Source: Candidatus Methanomethylophilaceae archaeon
GTDB taxonomy: Archaea > Thermoplasmatota > Thermoplasmata > Methanomassiliicoccales > Methanomethylophilaceae
Assembly (NCBI GenBank): GCA_944321985.1
Contig: CALUNK010000002.1
Location: 1 to 60,226, forward strand
DNA: 60,226 bases
Direction of reading: 5' to 3'
Part shown: positions 52,001 to 60,149 of the stretch, piece after piece
Numbering within the stretch: the first letter of the stretch is position 1
Layout: each line of letters opens with the position of its first letter
Program-made: the position numbers and the translations under genes
Notes under the pieces: model-generated
What the model saw: the letters and a program-made list of their open reading frames with translations, nothing else
What the model was told of the DNA's origin: nothing
Databases searched by the model: none

Positions 52001-52796
52001 TCTCGCCGCTGTAGTCCTCCAGGATGTTGTCCGGGAGGGGGCGGTTCTGGCCGCTCGACTTGATGAAACCCAGGATGAGGGTGTTGTTGTAGATGACATC
52101 CCTGGAGTTGTCGAGGGTGAGCGTAATCGTGCGGGAGTCCTTGTCCAGGATGACTGGGAAGAGGGCGAGCGGAGCGCGCACGTCTATGTCGCCGTCCGGC
52201 ATTTTGCCCTGCACGAACGGGTATCCGATGTAGAGGTCGTACTGACCCTTCTCCCTCTGCTCCCTGTTGACCTCACGGATGATCTCGTTCAGATGCCTGT
52301 ACACCTTGGCGTCCTCGGTGCTCTTGGCGGAGTCGCAGAGCTTCAGGATCCTCTTCCTGCCGAAGAGGAGGCCCATGACGTCCACGTCGGGGAGGGTCAT
52401 GAGGTCGAAGGTGTTCTTCCTGGAGATCTTGGGTTGGAACAGCAGGCGGTTGCTCTTGCTGATGTTGATGAGCTTCTTCTCGAGCTCTCTGAGGGTCTGA
52501 GCGGCCTCCGCATCGATGTTGGAGCCGTTTGCGGCCGTTATGGCATACTTGCGGGTGATGTTCAGGAAGTCCTCGCCGTACTGTTCCACGAACCTCTGGC
52601 CGACGCCGACGATCGCCGAGAAATCCTCGACCTTGGTCGGCACGCGCTGGGCCATCTCCCTCAGCGCCTCGTCGGAGCACACATTCGGTATGCGCCCGTT
52701 GGACATCCTGCGCTCCTGCCTGAGGTTCTCCCTCAGCTCGTAGAGCTCGTTGTAGAGGTCATCTTCCAATCCCATGCCGACACCATAGTCATTCAA
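49053..52796 (-). CDS. HRDC-DUF4011-SF1 helicase-REase multidomain protein
   Basis: 1247 residues, the largest protein here. An HRDC-like helical domain (about 10-80) is followed by a DUF4011-like segment (about 95-380; LINISKSNRLLFQPKI). The SF1 helicase has GPPGTGKSQVITGLI (about 405-419), LIFDEASQMYVEKG (about 830), AGDHKQLRPSS, IESVQGDERDVIMFSIGY and LNVAISRAKKKIFIVSS. The C-terminus (about 1150-1245; GYQIDLAVKQNDRYILGIEC, then RDYHRQKYLESRGWKIHRVW) is a Vsr/MTES_1575-type nuclease. Such DUF4011-helicase-nuclease proteins include single-gene phage-defence systems of the Hhe kind. A start at 52775 is also possible. Confidence 0.85.
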   Translation of the reverse strand: MNDYGVGMGLEDDLYNELYELRENLRQERRMSNGRIPNVCSDEALREMAQRVPTKVEDFSAIVGVGQRFVEQYGEDFLNITRKYAITAANGSNIDAEAAQTLRELEKKLINISKSNRLLFQPKISRKNTFDLMTLPDVDVMGLLFGRKRILKLCDSAKSTEDAKVYRHLNEIIREVNREQREKGQYDLYIGYPFVQGKMPDGDIDVRAPLALFPVILDKDSRTITLTLDNSRDVIYNNTLILGFIKSSGQNRPLPDNILEDYSGETFLTNLVSFYEDNGIRMSVNYSLPTPFIDYKAGEFPKYLAGDMEMVPNIMLGKYPTYSSSIQKDFDGMLAGREINGILNDLIVDLNKTDFLSDLPLPLSEDEMRDKGMEASERDLVYINSLNSSQENILTAMERGDEIVVQGPPGTGKSQVITGLITSAVIKGKTVLMVSEKKTALDVVYSRLGILSKYCLLIDDVGNKELFYRQLGRMLDSDTPKTGVDLDTVSDAIDRDVALLDNIANVMYKPCDFGIEPYKLYSMDRWLDLNDRRQFEEYKMLKDNIDTSLLSLKYPSVTELHRKFTDPVLMKNFNEYRELTEKYPWMTQMKADLSEYNIGEMKADLLDLEQQIKTLNSKGFMGRLFNKGKVTREATAMTGKYFTNYNEHTVQKVMEDPRKMFDALDGYGTYSARATVYDRLTKDERTYGADVLNVSSVSKMPYGESNDRIFEWILNDHLQKFDAAHKDIMQEIWDFDSIIADMDRKIESKRELSKDKVEEVFQQNLKYITESKRRGDINRIIESKRKWNLNKFINRYGYELFKGIRVWLLTPEVVSEILPLEMGIFDMLIFDEASQMYVEKGVPSIYRAKKVVVAGDHKQLRPSSLGVGRIDYESDEDDLDDVVSAALEEESLLDLARAKYDSILLNFHYRSKYEELIAFSNYAFYGGRLYVSPNVETPDKPPIEVFKVSGLWEDKSNRAEADKIVQLLKEFFGSRKNNETVGIITFNASQRDLINDVLDEECANDPGFGKLVADEMKRFDNGEDVGLFIKNIESVQGDERDVIMFSIGYAKNSEGKLMQRFGWLNNRGGENRLNVAISRAKKKIFIVSSFEPEDLQVDETKNEGPRILKKYLQYANAISSGNREYADSILHSFVDDRWDVPEDFDSGRIADRVYNALIRKGYTVERNVGIGGYQIDLAVKQNDRYILGIECDSRLYEMSSSTRERDYHRQKYLESRGWKIHRVWTPGMWKDPEKEIARIIQAIEKNH

Positions 52797-52831
52797 TTTC
52801 TTAATATGTCGGAAGCACCCATACGGCCCTC

Positions 52832-53218
52832 ATGCTCGACACGGGAATCAGAGGAGAGAAGACCGTGAAGGTCACCCCGGAGAACACTGCCGAAGCGCTA
52901 GGAAGCGGCACCCTGCCGGTCTTCGCCACGCCAGCGATGATAGCTCTCATAGAAGCAACCGCCAGCGAGAGCGTTGCGCCGTTCCTGGAGGAGGGGAGTA
53001 GCACGGTGGGGACGCATCTCGACATAGCGCATTCTGCCGCCACCCCTGTCGGGATGAGCGCAACCTGCGTCACGGAGCTTGTCGAGATCGACAGGAGGAG
53101 GCTCGTCTTCAGGGTCACGGTCACGGACGGCAGGGACGAGATAGGCTCCGGCATCCACGAGAGGTTCGTCGTGGACAACGCCAAGTTCATGTCCAAGGCC
53201 AGTTCGAAGCTCATGTGA
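52832..53218 (+). CDS. FlK-like acyl-CoA thioesterase (hotdog fold)
   Basis: A 128-residue hotdog-fold protein close to fluoroacetyl-CoA thioesterase. LPVFATPAMIALIEATASES and STVGTHLDIAHSAATPVGMS contain the Thr, Glu and His expected at the active site. GIHERFVVDNAKF is the usual end. It probably clears a small acyl-CoA. It is divergent from the helicase gene with only 35 bp between the starts, so at least one promoter must be very compact. Confidence 0.8.
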   Translation: MLDTGIRGEKTVKVTPENTAEALGSGTLPVFATPAMIALIEATASESVAPFLEEGSSTVGTHLDIAHSAATPVGMSATCVTELVEIDRRRLVFRVTVTDGRDEIGSGIHERFVVDNAKFMSKASSKLM

Positions 53219-53260
53219 TGGTCCCGCGAGAACCCCACACAAACCACTCCGGCAGTCTTT

Positions 53261-54535
53261 TCAAGCAAGACCCAGGCGGAACAGGAGAACGGGGACTATC
53301 AGGCATCCGCAAAGGATCACCCTCCCGGTTCCGAACATCCCCGGAATCAGGCCGACAGCAGTGGAGCACAGCAGCACCACCATGCCGTAAGGTCCGCTCA
53401 GGAGAAGGGTCAGAGCAATCAGCAGGATGATGACGGCCCTGTTCATCCTATCGGGCCTGATTCTTGAGACGATCCTCAGCATCATTCTTCCGGAGGCTAT
53501 CATAAGCCAGTAGCCGAGCAGGGAGGCCACTGCCGACGACAGCAGGAGGAGCATGAACGTCGGGGACATGAATCCCGACAGGGAGTCGCCCGCCACCTCC
53601 CCTATGGCGATCGCAGTCCCGGACCTCCCGTTACCTGACACAGACAAGGTCACCAGATCCAGGACGGATGTGACCGTCCCCACGGAGGCCACGCACGAGA
53701 TGAACCTGGAGGGCGAGCGTTCCGGTAGCAGGACAGACATCACGGATGCCCCAACTGTAGACGTGATCCCGGAGAACCATCCTGCCACCGCACCCATGGC
53801 CACGCCCTTCAGTCCCGGGATGGCGCCTACGGGGTCCTTCACCCTGTCCTCCTGTCTGGGTATGCGGCCATGGCCGGACGCCTCGAGCAGCACGGGTATT
53901 CCGAAAAGTCCGGTGAGCAGAGGCATCATCACGCTCCCGCTCCCGAGGGCGCCGTCGAAGGATGCGGGCGCGGTCATGCACATAAGACCCAGTAGGCCCG
54001 AGGCGCAGAATGTGATCGGGCCCCAGATCCCGGACCCCCTCCTGTGTTCGGAGAACAGGAGTAGCCCCGACACGAGTATGAGGACAATCGGGGTCAGGGA
54101 GTCCAGTGCCTCCCCGGAGGGGCCCGAAAGCCCGTACTGGAGGGGGATGGCCAGGATGAGGGCGGCGAAGGCGCCGACCAGGCTTCCTATCGCAGCCGCC
54201 CTGACGGTCTCCATGCCCTTGCCCATCAGGAGCAAACGGTGCCCCGGCAGGACGGACACAGCATCCTCGCCGTCGGGGGCTCCGATGAAGACGGAAGGCA
54301 CGAAGTCGACGAAGGAATGAACCACCGAGGCCGACATGATGCAGCAGCATACGGCCGTCGCCACGCCATCGGCATCCAGGTGGTCGGAGACCGCCACGGA
54401 GATCGCCGAGTGGGAAGCCAGCATCAGAGAAGCGAGGGTGTTGACGTGGATCCCGGGAGCCAGACCGCTAAACAGGCCCAGGCCCGCTCCCGCAAGCGTC
54501 ATTGCCAGGCAGAATCCGACCAGGGTGGGGTCCAT
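53261..54535 (-). CDS. TctA/DUF112-family membrane protein
   Basis: A 424-residue membrane protein with about eleven helices. GLFSGLAPGIHVNTLASLML near the start and the second half-repeat GAVAGWFSGITSTVGASVMS fit the tripartite tricarboxylate transporter TctA family in its archaeal DUF112 form. No TctB or periplasmic TctC gene is nearby, which is normal for archaeal members. The transported compound is unknown. It stands alone between the thioesterase and hpt genes. Confidence 0.78.
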   Translation of the reverse strand: MDPTLVGFCLAMTLAGAGLGLFSGLAPGIHVNTLASLMLASHSAISVAVSDHLDADGVATAVCCCIMSASVVHSFVDFVPSVFIGAPDGEDAVSVLPGHRLLLMGKGMETVRAAAIGSLVGAFAALILAIPLQYGLSGPSGEALDSLTPIVLILVSGLLLFSEHRRGSGIWGPITFCASGLLGLMCMTAPASFDGALGSGSVMMPLLTGLFGIPVLLEASGHGRIPRQEDRVKDPVGAIPGLKGVAMGAVAGWFSGITSTVGASVMSVLLPERSPSRFISCVASVGTVTSVLDLVTLSVSGNGRSGTAIAIGEVAGDSLSGFMSPTFMLLLLSSAVASLLGYWLMIASGRMMLRIVSRIRPDRMNRAVIILLIALTLLLSGPYGMVVLLCSTAVGLIPGMFGTGRVILCGCLIVPVLLFRLGLA

Positions 54536-54589
54536 GGCTCCGGCTCTGCCGGAGAGAAGATAAAACGAACCGTGTGGCTCAACGTTGAT

Positions 54590-55153
54590 TCACAGCAGCG
54601 CCGGTTTCCCGCCGAGAGAACTCACCGCGAGCAGGTAGTGCACGGGGACCCCGAGTTCCTCGGACAGAGCGGACACGTCCTTTTGCTTGCTGTACACGGC
54701 GACGACCGCCGTTACCACTGCGCCTGCCTCTCCGAGTGCCCTGACGATTGCTCTGAGCGTCCCTCCTGTGCTGATCACGTCATCCACTATGACGATCCTC
54801 TCCCCGGGGTGCACCCCGTTGATGTACATGGGGGATTTGGAGTAGCCGGTGCGCTGGTCCAGAGTTATCTCACCAGGCAGGCCGTAGCGCCTCTTCCTGA
54901 TGACCGAGTATGGTATCCCCGTCTTCAGGGTGACGCATGCCGCCAGCGGTATGCCCATGGCCTCCGGGGCCAGTATGACGTCGCAGTCCAGGTCGCACTC
55001 CGAGATTATGCCGTCGGTGACCTCGTTCAGGAGGGCGGCGTCCATCGAGGGTATGCCGTCGCTGACAGGATTCACGAAGTAGGGGTAGCCGTTCCTGTCG
55101 ACGACCGGGCCGGACAGGAACGATTCGGTCAGCAGAGGGTACTCTGAAGGCAT
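54590..55153 (-). CDS. hpt: Archaeal hypoxanthine/guanine phosphoribosyltransferase
   Basis: A 187-residue type I PRTase. RIVIVDDVISTGGTLRAIV is the PRPP loop, APEAMGIPLAACVTL and VIRKRRYGLPGEI are the neighbouring active-site strands, and FVNPVSDGIPSMD is typical of the archaeal HPT/APT-like group. It salvages purine bases. I set the ATG at 55153, where the homology begins. It is divergent from tyrS with about 58 bp between. Confidence 0.85.
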   Translation of the reverse strand: MPSEYPLLTESFLSGPVVDRNGYPYFVNPVSDGIPSMDAALLNEVTDGIISECDLDCDVILAPEAMGIPLAACVTLKTGIPYSVIRKRRYGLPGEITLDQRTGYSKSPMYINGVHPGERIVIVDDVISTGGTLRAIVRALGEAGAVVTAVVAVYSKQKDVSALSEELGVPVHYLLAVSSLGGKPALL

Positions 55154-55211
55154 GCACCCACCCAAACAACATCTCTTTTTATAGGGTTTACCTACACCCC
55201 AAACGATCAAC

Positions 55212-56279
55212 ATGGATGTCGAACAGAGGCTGGCCCTCATTATGAGGAACACCGAGGAAGTTGTGACAGAGGAGGAGCTCCGCACGCTCCTCACCGAGAA
55301 AGAGGAGCCCACCGCATACATCGGGTTCGAACCCTCCGGACTTGTGCACCTGGGATGGGTCCTGGTCGCTCAGAAGATCAGAGACCTGACAGAAGCAGGC
55401 TTCAGGGTGACCATCTTCTGGGCCGACTGGCACGCCTACATCAACGACAAGCTCGGCGGAGACCTCGACAACATACGCGTCTGTGCCAGGTACATGCAGG
55501 ACTGTTTCATCGCCCTCGGAGTTCCAGAGGACAAGGTCGAGTTCAAGTATGCCAGCGAGATCCTCGACGACATCGAGTATTGGGAGAAGGCGATCAAGGT
55601 GGCCAAGGTCACCTCGCTCTCCAGAGTGAAGAGGGCCATGACCATAATGGGAAGGTCCGAGGACGAGGCCGAGGTGGACACGTCCAAGGTGTTCTACCCC
55701 ATCCTCCAAGCAACGGACATCTTCTGCATGGGGCTGGACGTCGCGTACGCCGGACTCGATCAGAGGAGGGCGCACATGCTCGCCAGGGATGCCGCTGACA
55801 AGCTCGGATGGAAGAAACCCATCGCGCTCCATACCCCGTTGCTACCCGGCCTGAAGGGAGGCAACAGGATGGACCCCGTGGAGTCCAAGATGTCCAAGAG
55901 CGACCCCAACGGAAGTGTGAAGATCCACGACACCAGGGACGAGATCGCCACCAAGATGAAGAAGGCATACTGCCCGCCGGAGAGGGAGCATGAGAGCGAG
56001 AACCCCGTTCTCATGCTGTGCAGGTACATCCTCTTCCCCAGGAACGGGACCATGCACATCGAGAGGCCGGAGAAGTACGGAGGATCCGTGGACTACTCGA
56101 GCTACGAGGAACTCGCCGAAGCTTACTTCAACGGTTCGCTGTCCCCTGTGGACCTAAAGGCAGGCGTCACGGACGGACTCGACAAGACCCTCCAGCCCGT
56201 CAGGGACTACTTCGCCGCGAAGCCGGAGAACTACGAGGCCATACTCAGGGTCGTCGAGAGCATCAAGAAGTTCAGATGA
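55212..56279 (+). CDS. tyrS: Tyrosyl-tRNA synthetase
   Basis: A 355-residue archaeal/eukaryotic-type TyrRS. TAYIGFEPSGLVHLGWVLVA carries the HIGH-like motif and VESKMSKSDPNGS the KMSKS motif. FYPILQATDIFCMGLDVAYA and GLDQRRAHMLARD are tyrosine-pocket segments. The length fits the short archaeal form. A TATA-like TTTTTATAGG about 35 bases before the start, and little leader, suggest a short-leader transcript. The cognate tRNA-Tyr lies at 26938-27051. Confidence 0.95.
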   Translation: MDVEQRLALIMRNTEEVVTEEELRTLLTEKEEPTAYIGFEPSGLVHLGWVLVAQKIRDLTEAGFRVTIFWADWHAYINDKLGGDLDNIRVCARYMQDCFIALGVPEDKVEFKYASEILDDIEYWEKAIKVAKVTSLSRVKRAMTIMGRSEDEAEVDTSKVFYPILQATDIFCMGLDVAYAGLDQRRAHMLARDAADKLGWKKPIALHTPLLPGLKGGNRMDPVESKMSKSDPNGSVKIHDTRDEIATKMKKAYCPPEREHESENPVLMLCRYILFPRNGTMHIERPEKYGGSVDYSSYEELAEAYFNGSLSPVDLKAGVTDGLDKTLQPVRDYFAAKPENYEAILRVVESIKKFR

Positions 56280-56321
56280 AACCTTTGCGGAGGGGAGACC
56301 CTCCGCGCATTCTTATCGTAT

Positions 56322-57338
56322 TCACTGCAGGGCGGCCTGTTGGGCAATCTCGCGCTCCATCGATTCGCGCTTCTTAATCTCCCTGAAGACGTCCATCGTC
56401 CTGCTCATGCAGATGTTCAGCATGGCCTCCGTGTCGCCTATGCCGGTCAGCCCCGCGGCACCGCCGTGACCCCCTCCGTCTGACATCGTTTCCTTCCCGA
56501 TGCCCGACATGATCTCCCCCAGGTGTATGCCCTTCCTGACAGCCTCCTGGGTAGCACGGGCGCTGAGGCGGAAGTTCTCATCCCTCTGCGAACCCACGAA
56601 CACCACGTCTGCACCGGCTGCCATGATCGCCCTGCATGACGAGGCCTCGAAGCTTCCCCCGAACGAGATGGCAACTATCATGTCGCCCACGCGGTCGAAC
56701 CTGGTGCGTTCGATGGCCTTCATCATCGCGATCTTCTCGGACATGCTGACGGGGGCCTGGGTCAGATCCATGGCCTCGTCCATGTCGATGCCGCATCTCT
56801 GCATTATGTCCGCGAACGCGGGGAGCATGGAGGGTCTGGCGAACTGGAAGTGGCCGCTGTCTGTCAGCATCCCGCCGAGGAGCATCAACCCCATGTCCCT
56901 GGTGATGGTCACTCCAGCGGCGTCGATGAGCTCCTTGATTATCTCGCAGCAGGACGTCCTGGTGTCGTCGCAGTAGAACGTGTCCACGAAGTCCCATCTG
57001 CCGGTGGGCTTGTGATGGTCGATGACCATGGCCTTCTTGGGGATCTCGGCGACGCTCTCGAGCTGCTCCGGAGAGGACGTGTCCACCACCACGACCTTGT
57101 CGTAGTCCGACAGGTCGCACTTTTCCAGTATCGCCACGTCCATCTTCTCGGACACCATCTTGGTGACGCGGTCCAGTCCGTTGGGGGCGAAGATGTCCGC
57201 ATCCGGGAAGGCCCTCGACAGTGCGTAGGCGGATCCGAGTGCGTCCATGTCGGCGTTTCCGTGGACGAGTACTACCTTGGTGCCCTGTCTGAGTTCCTCT
57301 GCGATGCGGTTGAGCATATCCGCTGGAAAGCGGAACAT
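56322..57338 (-). CDS. DHH-DHHA1 phosphoesterase (NrnA-like)
   Basis: A 338-residue DHH-family protein. VVLVHGNADMDALGSAYAL, VVVDTSSPEQL and MVIDHHKPTGRWDF are the N-terminal metal motifs. MSDGGGHGGAAGLTGIG is the DHHA1 substrate motif. Relatives degrade nanoRNA or cyclic dinucleotides, or act on pAp; archaeal members may act as single-strand exonucleases. No membrane or CBS domain is present. It stands alone. Confidence 0.88.
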   Translation of the reverse strand: MFRFPADMLNRIAEELRQGTKVVLVHGNADMDALGSAYALSRAFPDADIFAPNGLDRVTKMVSEKMDVAILEKCDLSDYDKVVVVDTSSPEQLESVAEIPKKAMVIDHHKPTGRWDFVDTFYCDDTRTSCCEIIKELIDAAGVTITRDMGLMLLGGMLTDSGHFQFARPSMLPAFADIMQRCGIDMDEAMDLTQAPVSMSEKIAMMKAIERTRFDRVGDMIVAISFGGSFEASSCRAIMAAGADVVFVGSQRDENFRLSARATQEAVRKGIHLGEIMSGIGKETMSDGGGHGGAAGLTGIGDTEAMLNICMSRTMDVFREIKKRESMEREIAQQAALQ

Positions 57339-57378
57339 AGATAAAAAGGTAAAAGAGGCGCCAGAGGCGCCGTTTGGT

Positions 57379-58719
57379 TCACTTCCTGCCAGTCAGGGTC
57401 TGGACGTACTTGTTCTGCCCGAGCCCGGTGATCAGGATGTCCGAGTTGTAGAGTCTCACCGTGATCAGAATCGATACGACGGCGAATGCCGCCATGTACG
57501 CAATCCCACCGAGCACGAGGGTCATGTCCCCGTACATCAGGGCCTGCATGGCCATCATCGGGTGCGAGAACGGGATGGCGAACGTTATGACCTGCAACAC
57601 TCCGCCGGATCCGTACCATCCTGTGAACATGATGATGAACATCGGGATCATGGCGAGGATGCTGAGGGGCATGGTCATGGTCTGGGCCGACTTGTAGTTC
57701 TTGGCGAACGCCCCCAGTATCATGCAGATGCCCAGGGCGCAGACTATAGACAGGAACATGGAGACCATCACGAGAGTCCAGTCGAGGATGTCGAGGGACA
57801 TGCCGAGCTCCTCCAGGTTGACGCTCGAGGTTCCGGCGATCGTGCCAGTCATGGCACCCATGTAGATGCTCATGCCGACCATGTACGCAAGTCCGTAGAC
57901 GAGTCCGACTATGGCCGCGGCGACGATCTTTCCGCTCACGATGGATGTCCTCTTCACGGGCATGGTTAGCAGGGTCTCCAAGGTCTTGTTCTCCTTCTCC
58001 GAACCCATGGAGCTGATGACGATGCTCCCGACCATCATGATGATTATCATGATGACTATGGGGATCATCAGCGTCTGAGAGGTGATTTCGTTGGAGATGT
58101 CGGAGGGAGTAATCCCCGTGTGTATCTCGCCGTCGACTATGGTGCTGACGTTGTCTCCTCCGGACACTATGGGGTTCATGATGAATGCGTAGTCCAGTTG
58201 CGTCCCTGAGGAGGATATGATTTTCTGGGAGAGGCTGGAGTTCAGGATGGACACCACCGATGAAAGTACGCTCGACGAGACCGTGCCGAAGATGCCCGTG
58301 GGCTCGTACAGGTAGTACTGCTCCATCGTGACCTGAGTGCCGTTGCGTATGGATTCGTTGAACGTCTGCGCGTCCGGCAGCGCCAAGACGCTGGATATGC
58401 CCTTCGCCTCCATCTCCGCGATAATCTCGGAAGGGTCAGCGTCGTACGGACTGTCCATTATGATGATCTTGGAATCGGCCTCCGAGCCGTAGTTGGTCTC
58501 GTTGCAGAGGATGTCGTAGGGGTTCCATCCGTCGTAGTAGTCCCCGTCCTCGTCGACTATGAACCCGAACGATGGCAGCTCCGCGGCGCTGTCGACCTCT
58601 CCGCCGATAAGTCCTCCCAGTCCGGCGAAGAGGACGACCATCACGAGAACGGAGATGACAGATCCCGGGGTCAGGAGCTCTCTGACCTCCTTTCTTATGA
58701 TGCTGGTCATGTGGGTCAT
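57379..58719 (-). CDS. ABC-2 permease (NatB-like)
   Basis: A 446-residue permease. It has one N-terminal helix (SVISVLVMVVLFAGLGGLIG), a large extracellular domain of about 180 residues, and five C-terminal helices with ENKTLETLLTMPVKRTSIVSG as the coupling region. This is the NatB/YhaP layout of exporters for Na+, lipids or peptides. It overlaps the ATPase gene by four bases (ATGA). Confidence 0.85.
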   Translation of the reverse strand: MTHMTSIIRKEVRELLTPGSVISVLVMVVLFAGLGGLIGGEVDSAAELPSFGFIVDEDGDYYDGWNPYDILCNETNYGSEADSKIIIMDSPYDADPSEIIAEMEAKGISSVLALPDAQTFNESIRNGTQVTMEQYYLYEPTGIFGTVSSSVLSSVVSILNSSLSQKIISSSGTQLDYAFIMNPIVSGGDNVSTIVDGEIHTGITPSDISNEITSQTLMIPIVIMIIIMMVGSIVISSMGSEKENKTLETLLTMPVKRTSIVSGKIVAAAIVGLVYGLAYMVGMSIYMGAMTGTIAGTSSVNLEELGMSLDILDWTLVMVSMFLSIVCALGICMILGAFAKNYKSAQTMTMPLSILAMIPMFIIMFTGWYGSGGVLQVITFAIPFSHPMMAMQALMYGDMTLVLGGIAYMAAFAVVSILITVRLYNSDILITGLGQNKYVQTLTGRK

Positions 58720-59435
58720 CCTTTCACCGCCTTGACGAACACTTCCTCCAGGGTGTCCACACCGAACTCCCTCTTCAGGTCGGAGGGGCTTCCCAGCAGT
58801 ATAAGGTTGCCCTGGTCGATCATCCCGACCCGGTCACACAGCATGTCGACCTCGAACATGTTGTGCGAGGACATCACGACCGTGACGCCGCTTTTCGCGA
58901 TGCCTCTGATGACGTCCCTGATCTCGTAGGAGTTGATGACGTCCAGTCCGGAAGTCACCTCGTCCATGATGGCAAGTTTGGGCGACGGCATTATCGCCCT
59001 GGCGATGAGCAGCCTGCGCATCATGCCTTTGCTGTAGGTGTCGATCTTGGAGTCTATCCTTTCGCCCAGGTCGGCGAGTTCGATTCCCTTCTGGACCATC
59101 GCCTCCTTCTCGGAGCCGGATGCGAAGAAGCTGGCCATGAACTCGAGGTACGCTCTGCCGGTCAGGTCCTTGTAGGCGCCCGCGTCTTCGGGAAGATAGC
59201 TGATGATCTTTCTCACCTCGTCGGGTTCGGTGGCTACGTCGTGTCCGTACACCGATATGCTGCCGGAGGTGATGCTGAGCAGTGTGGAGATCATGCGCAG
59301 GGTGGTGGTTTTCCCGGCCCCGTTGTGTCCTATGAGCCCGAAGACCTCGCCCTCTTTGACGGTGAGCGAGATCCCGTGGACAGCCTCCCTGTTTCCGTAT
59401 GATTTCCGCACGTCGTTCAGTACGAGTGCGTCCAT
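58716..59435 (-). CDS. ABC transporter ATP-binding protein (NatA-like)
   Basis: A 239-residue ATPase. GHNGAGKTTTLRMI is Walker A, YSKGMMRRLLIARAI the signature with KG in place of GG, and LAIMDEVTSGLDV Walker B. SSHNMFEVDMLCDR is the switch. It forms an exporter with the overlapping NatB-like permease. An uninterrupted run of 11 G lies at 59466-59476, just upstream of the start, within the probable promoter region. Confidence 0.88.
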   Translation of the reverse strand: MDALVLNDVRKSYGNREAVHGISLTVKEGEVFGLIGHNGAGKTTTLRMISTLLSITSGSISVYGHDVATEPDEVRKIISYLPEDAGAYKDLTGRAYLEFMASFFASGSEKEAMVQKGIELADLGERIDSKIDTYSKGMMRRLLIARAIMPSPKLAIMDEVTSGLDVINSYEIRDVIRGIAKSGVTVVMSSHNMFEVDMLCDRVGMIDQGNLILLGSPSDLKREFGVDTLEEVFVKAVKG

Positions 59436-59559
59436 GTCTCCGCGAACGACGATACCCTATATAATGGGGGGGGGGGTTCGACAGTCGTAGTGTAGAATGC
59501 GAGGAATATGGTAAAATGTCGGCGCACGCCGAATCCCGTATTGGGGGAAGGGGTTTTCC

Positions 59560-59910
59560 TCACTGCGAGGGCCTGTTGCCCATTGCGGTGTTGATGGTCT
59601 CTTGGAGGACGGTGTACCTCTCCTTGAGGCTGTTCTCCTGGCGCTCAAGTGAGTTGATCCTGACGTCCATCATCTCGATGGACTCCTCGATCTCTCCCAC
59701 GAGGGCGTTCTTGTCCTCGACCTTGATCAGGAGTGATCCGGAGGACTTGTAGACCGCACCGGTGCTGGTCTTGAGCTCCTCGAGCGTCCTGCTGAGCTCG
59801 CGCTTCTGGGCGTCATACTGCATCTTCTGGGTGGTGACGGCCTGGAGCTGCTGTTGGACCTGCTGGAACTGTGTGATCTGGTTCTGGAGCTGGGGGCTGA
59901 TTCCGTTCAT
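59560..59910 (-). CDS. pfdB: Prefoldin beta subunit
   Basis: A 116-residue beta prefoldin: two long coiled-coil helices with a beta hairpin between them (TGAVYKSSGSLLIKVED). LQNQITQFQQVQQQLQAVTT begins helix 1. Six such subunits with two alpha subunits hold unfolded proteins for the thermosome. It overlaps pcc1 by four bases (ATGA), the conserved archaeal order rpoP, pcc1, pfdB. Confidence 0.93.
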   Translation of the reverse strand: MNGISPQLQNQITQFQQVQQQLQAVTTQKMQYDAQKRELSRTLEELKTSTGAVYKSSGSLLIKVEDKNALVGEIEESIEMMDVRINSLERQENSLKERYTVLQETINTAMGNRPSQ

Positions 59911-60146
59911 GGTTTCATCTCTGTCAGGTCTTCGATGTCCTCAATTATCCTGATGCATTCAAGATGGGAGTTGAGAGCCGCCCTCATGGCGGAGGTGTCG
60001 GCCGCAGTGACCTCTATGGTCACAGTGCCGTTCTTCTCCGTCATGCGGGTCTCTGTCCGGGGGAGCTCTCTCCCAGTCTCAGGGCCCATTGCGGGCATGG
60101 CCACCTTGGCGGCCGAGCCGTCGATGGTGAGCCTGGCGCTGAGCAT
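59907..60146 (-). CDS. pcc1: KEOPS complex subunit Pcc1
   Basis: A 79-residue protein. VTIEVTAADTSAMRAALNSH is the Pcc1 strand and helix that form the KEOPS dimer contact. KEOPS makes the t6A base of ANN-decoding tRNAs. It lies between rpoP and prefoldin beta, four bases after the former and overlapping the latter. Confidence 0.85.
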   Translation of the reverse strand: MLSARLTIDGSAAKVAMPAMGPETGRELPRTETRMTEKNGTVTIEVTAADTSAMRAALNSHLECIRIIEDIEDLTEMKP

Positions 60147-60149
60147 GTC

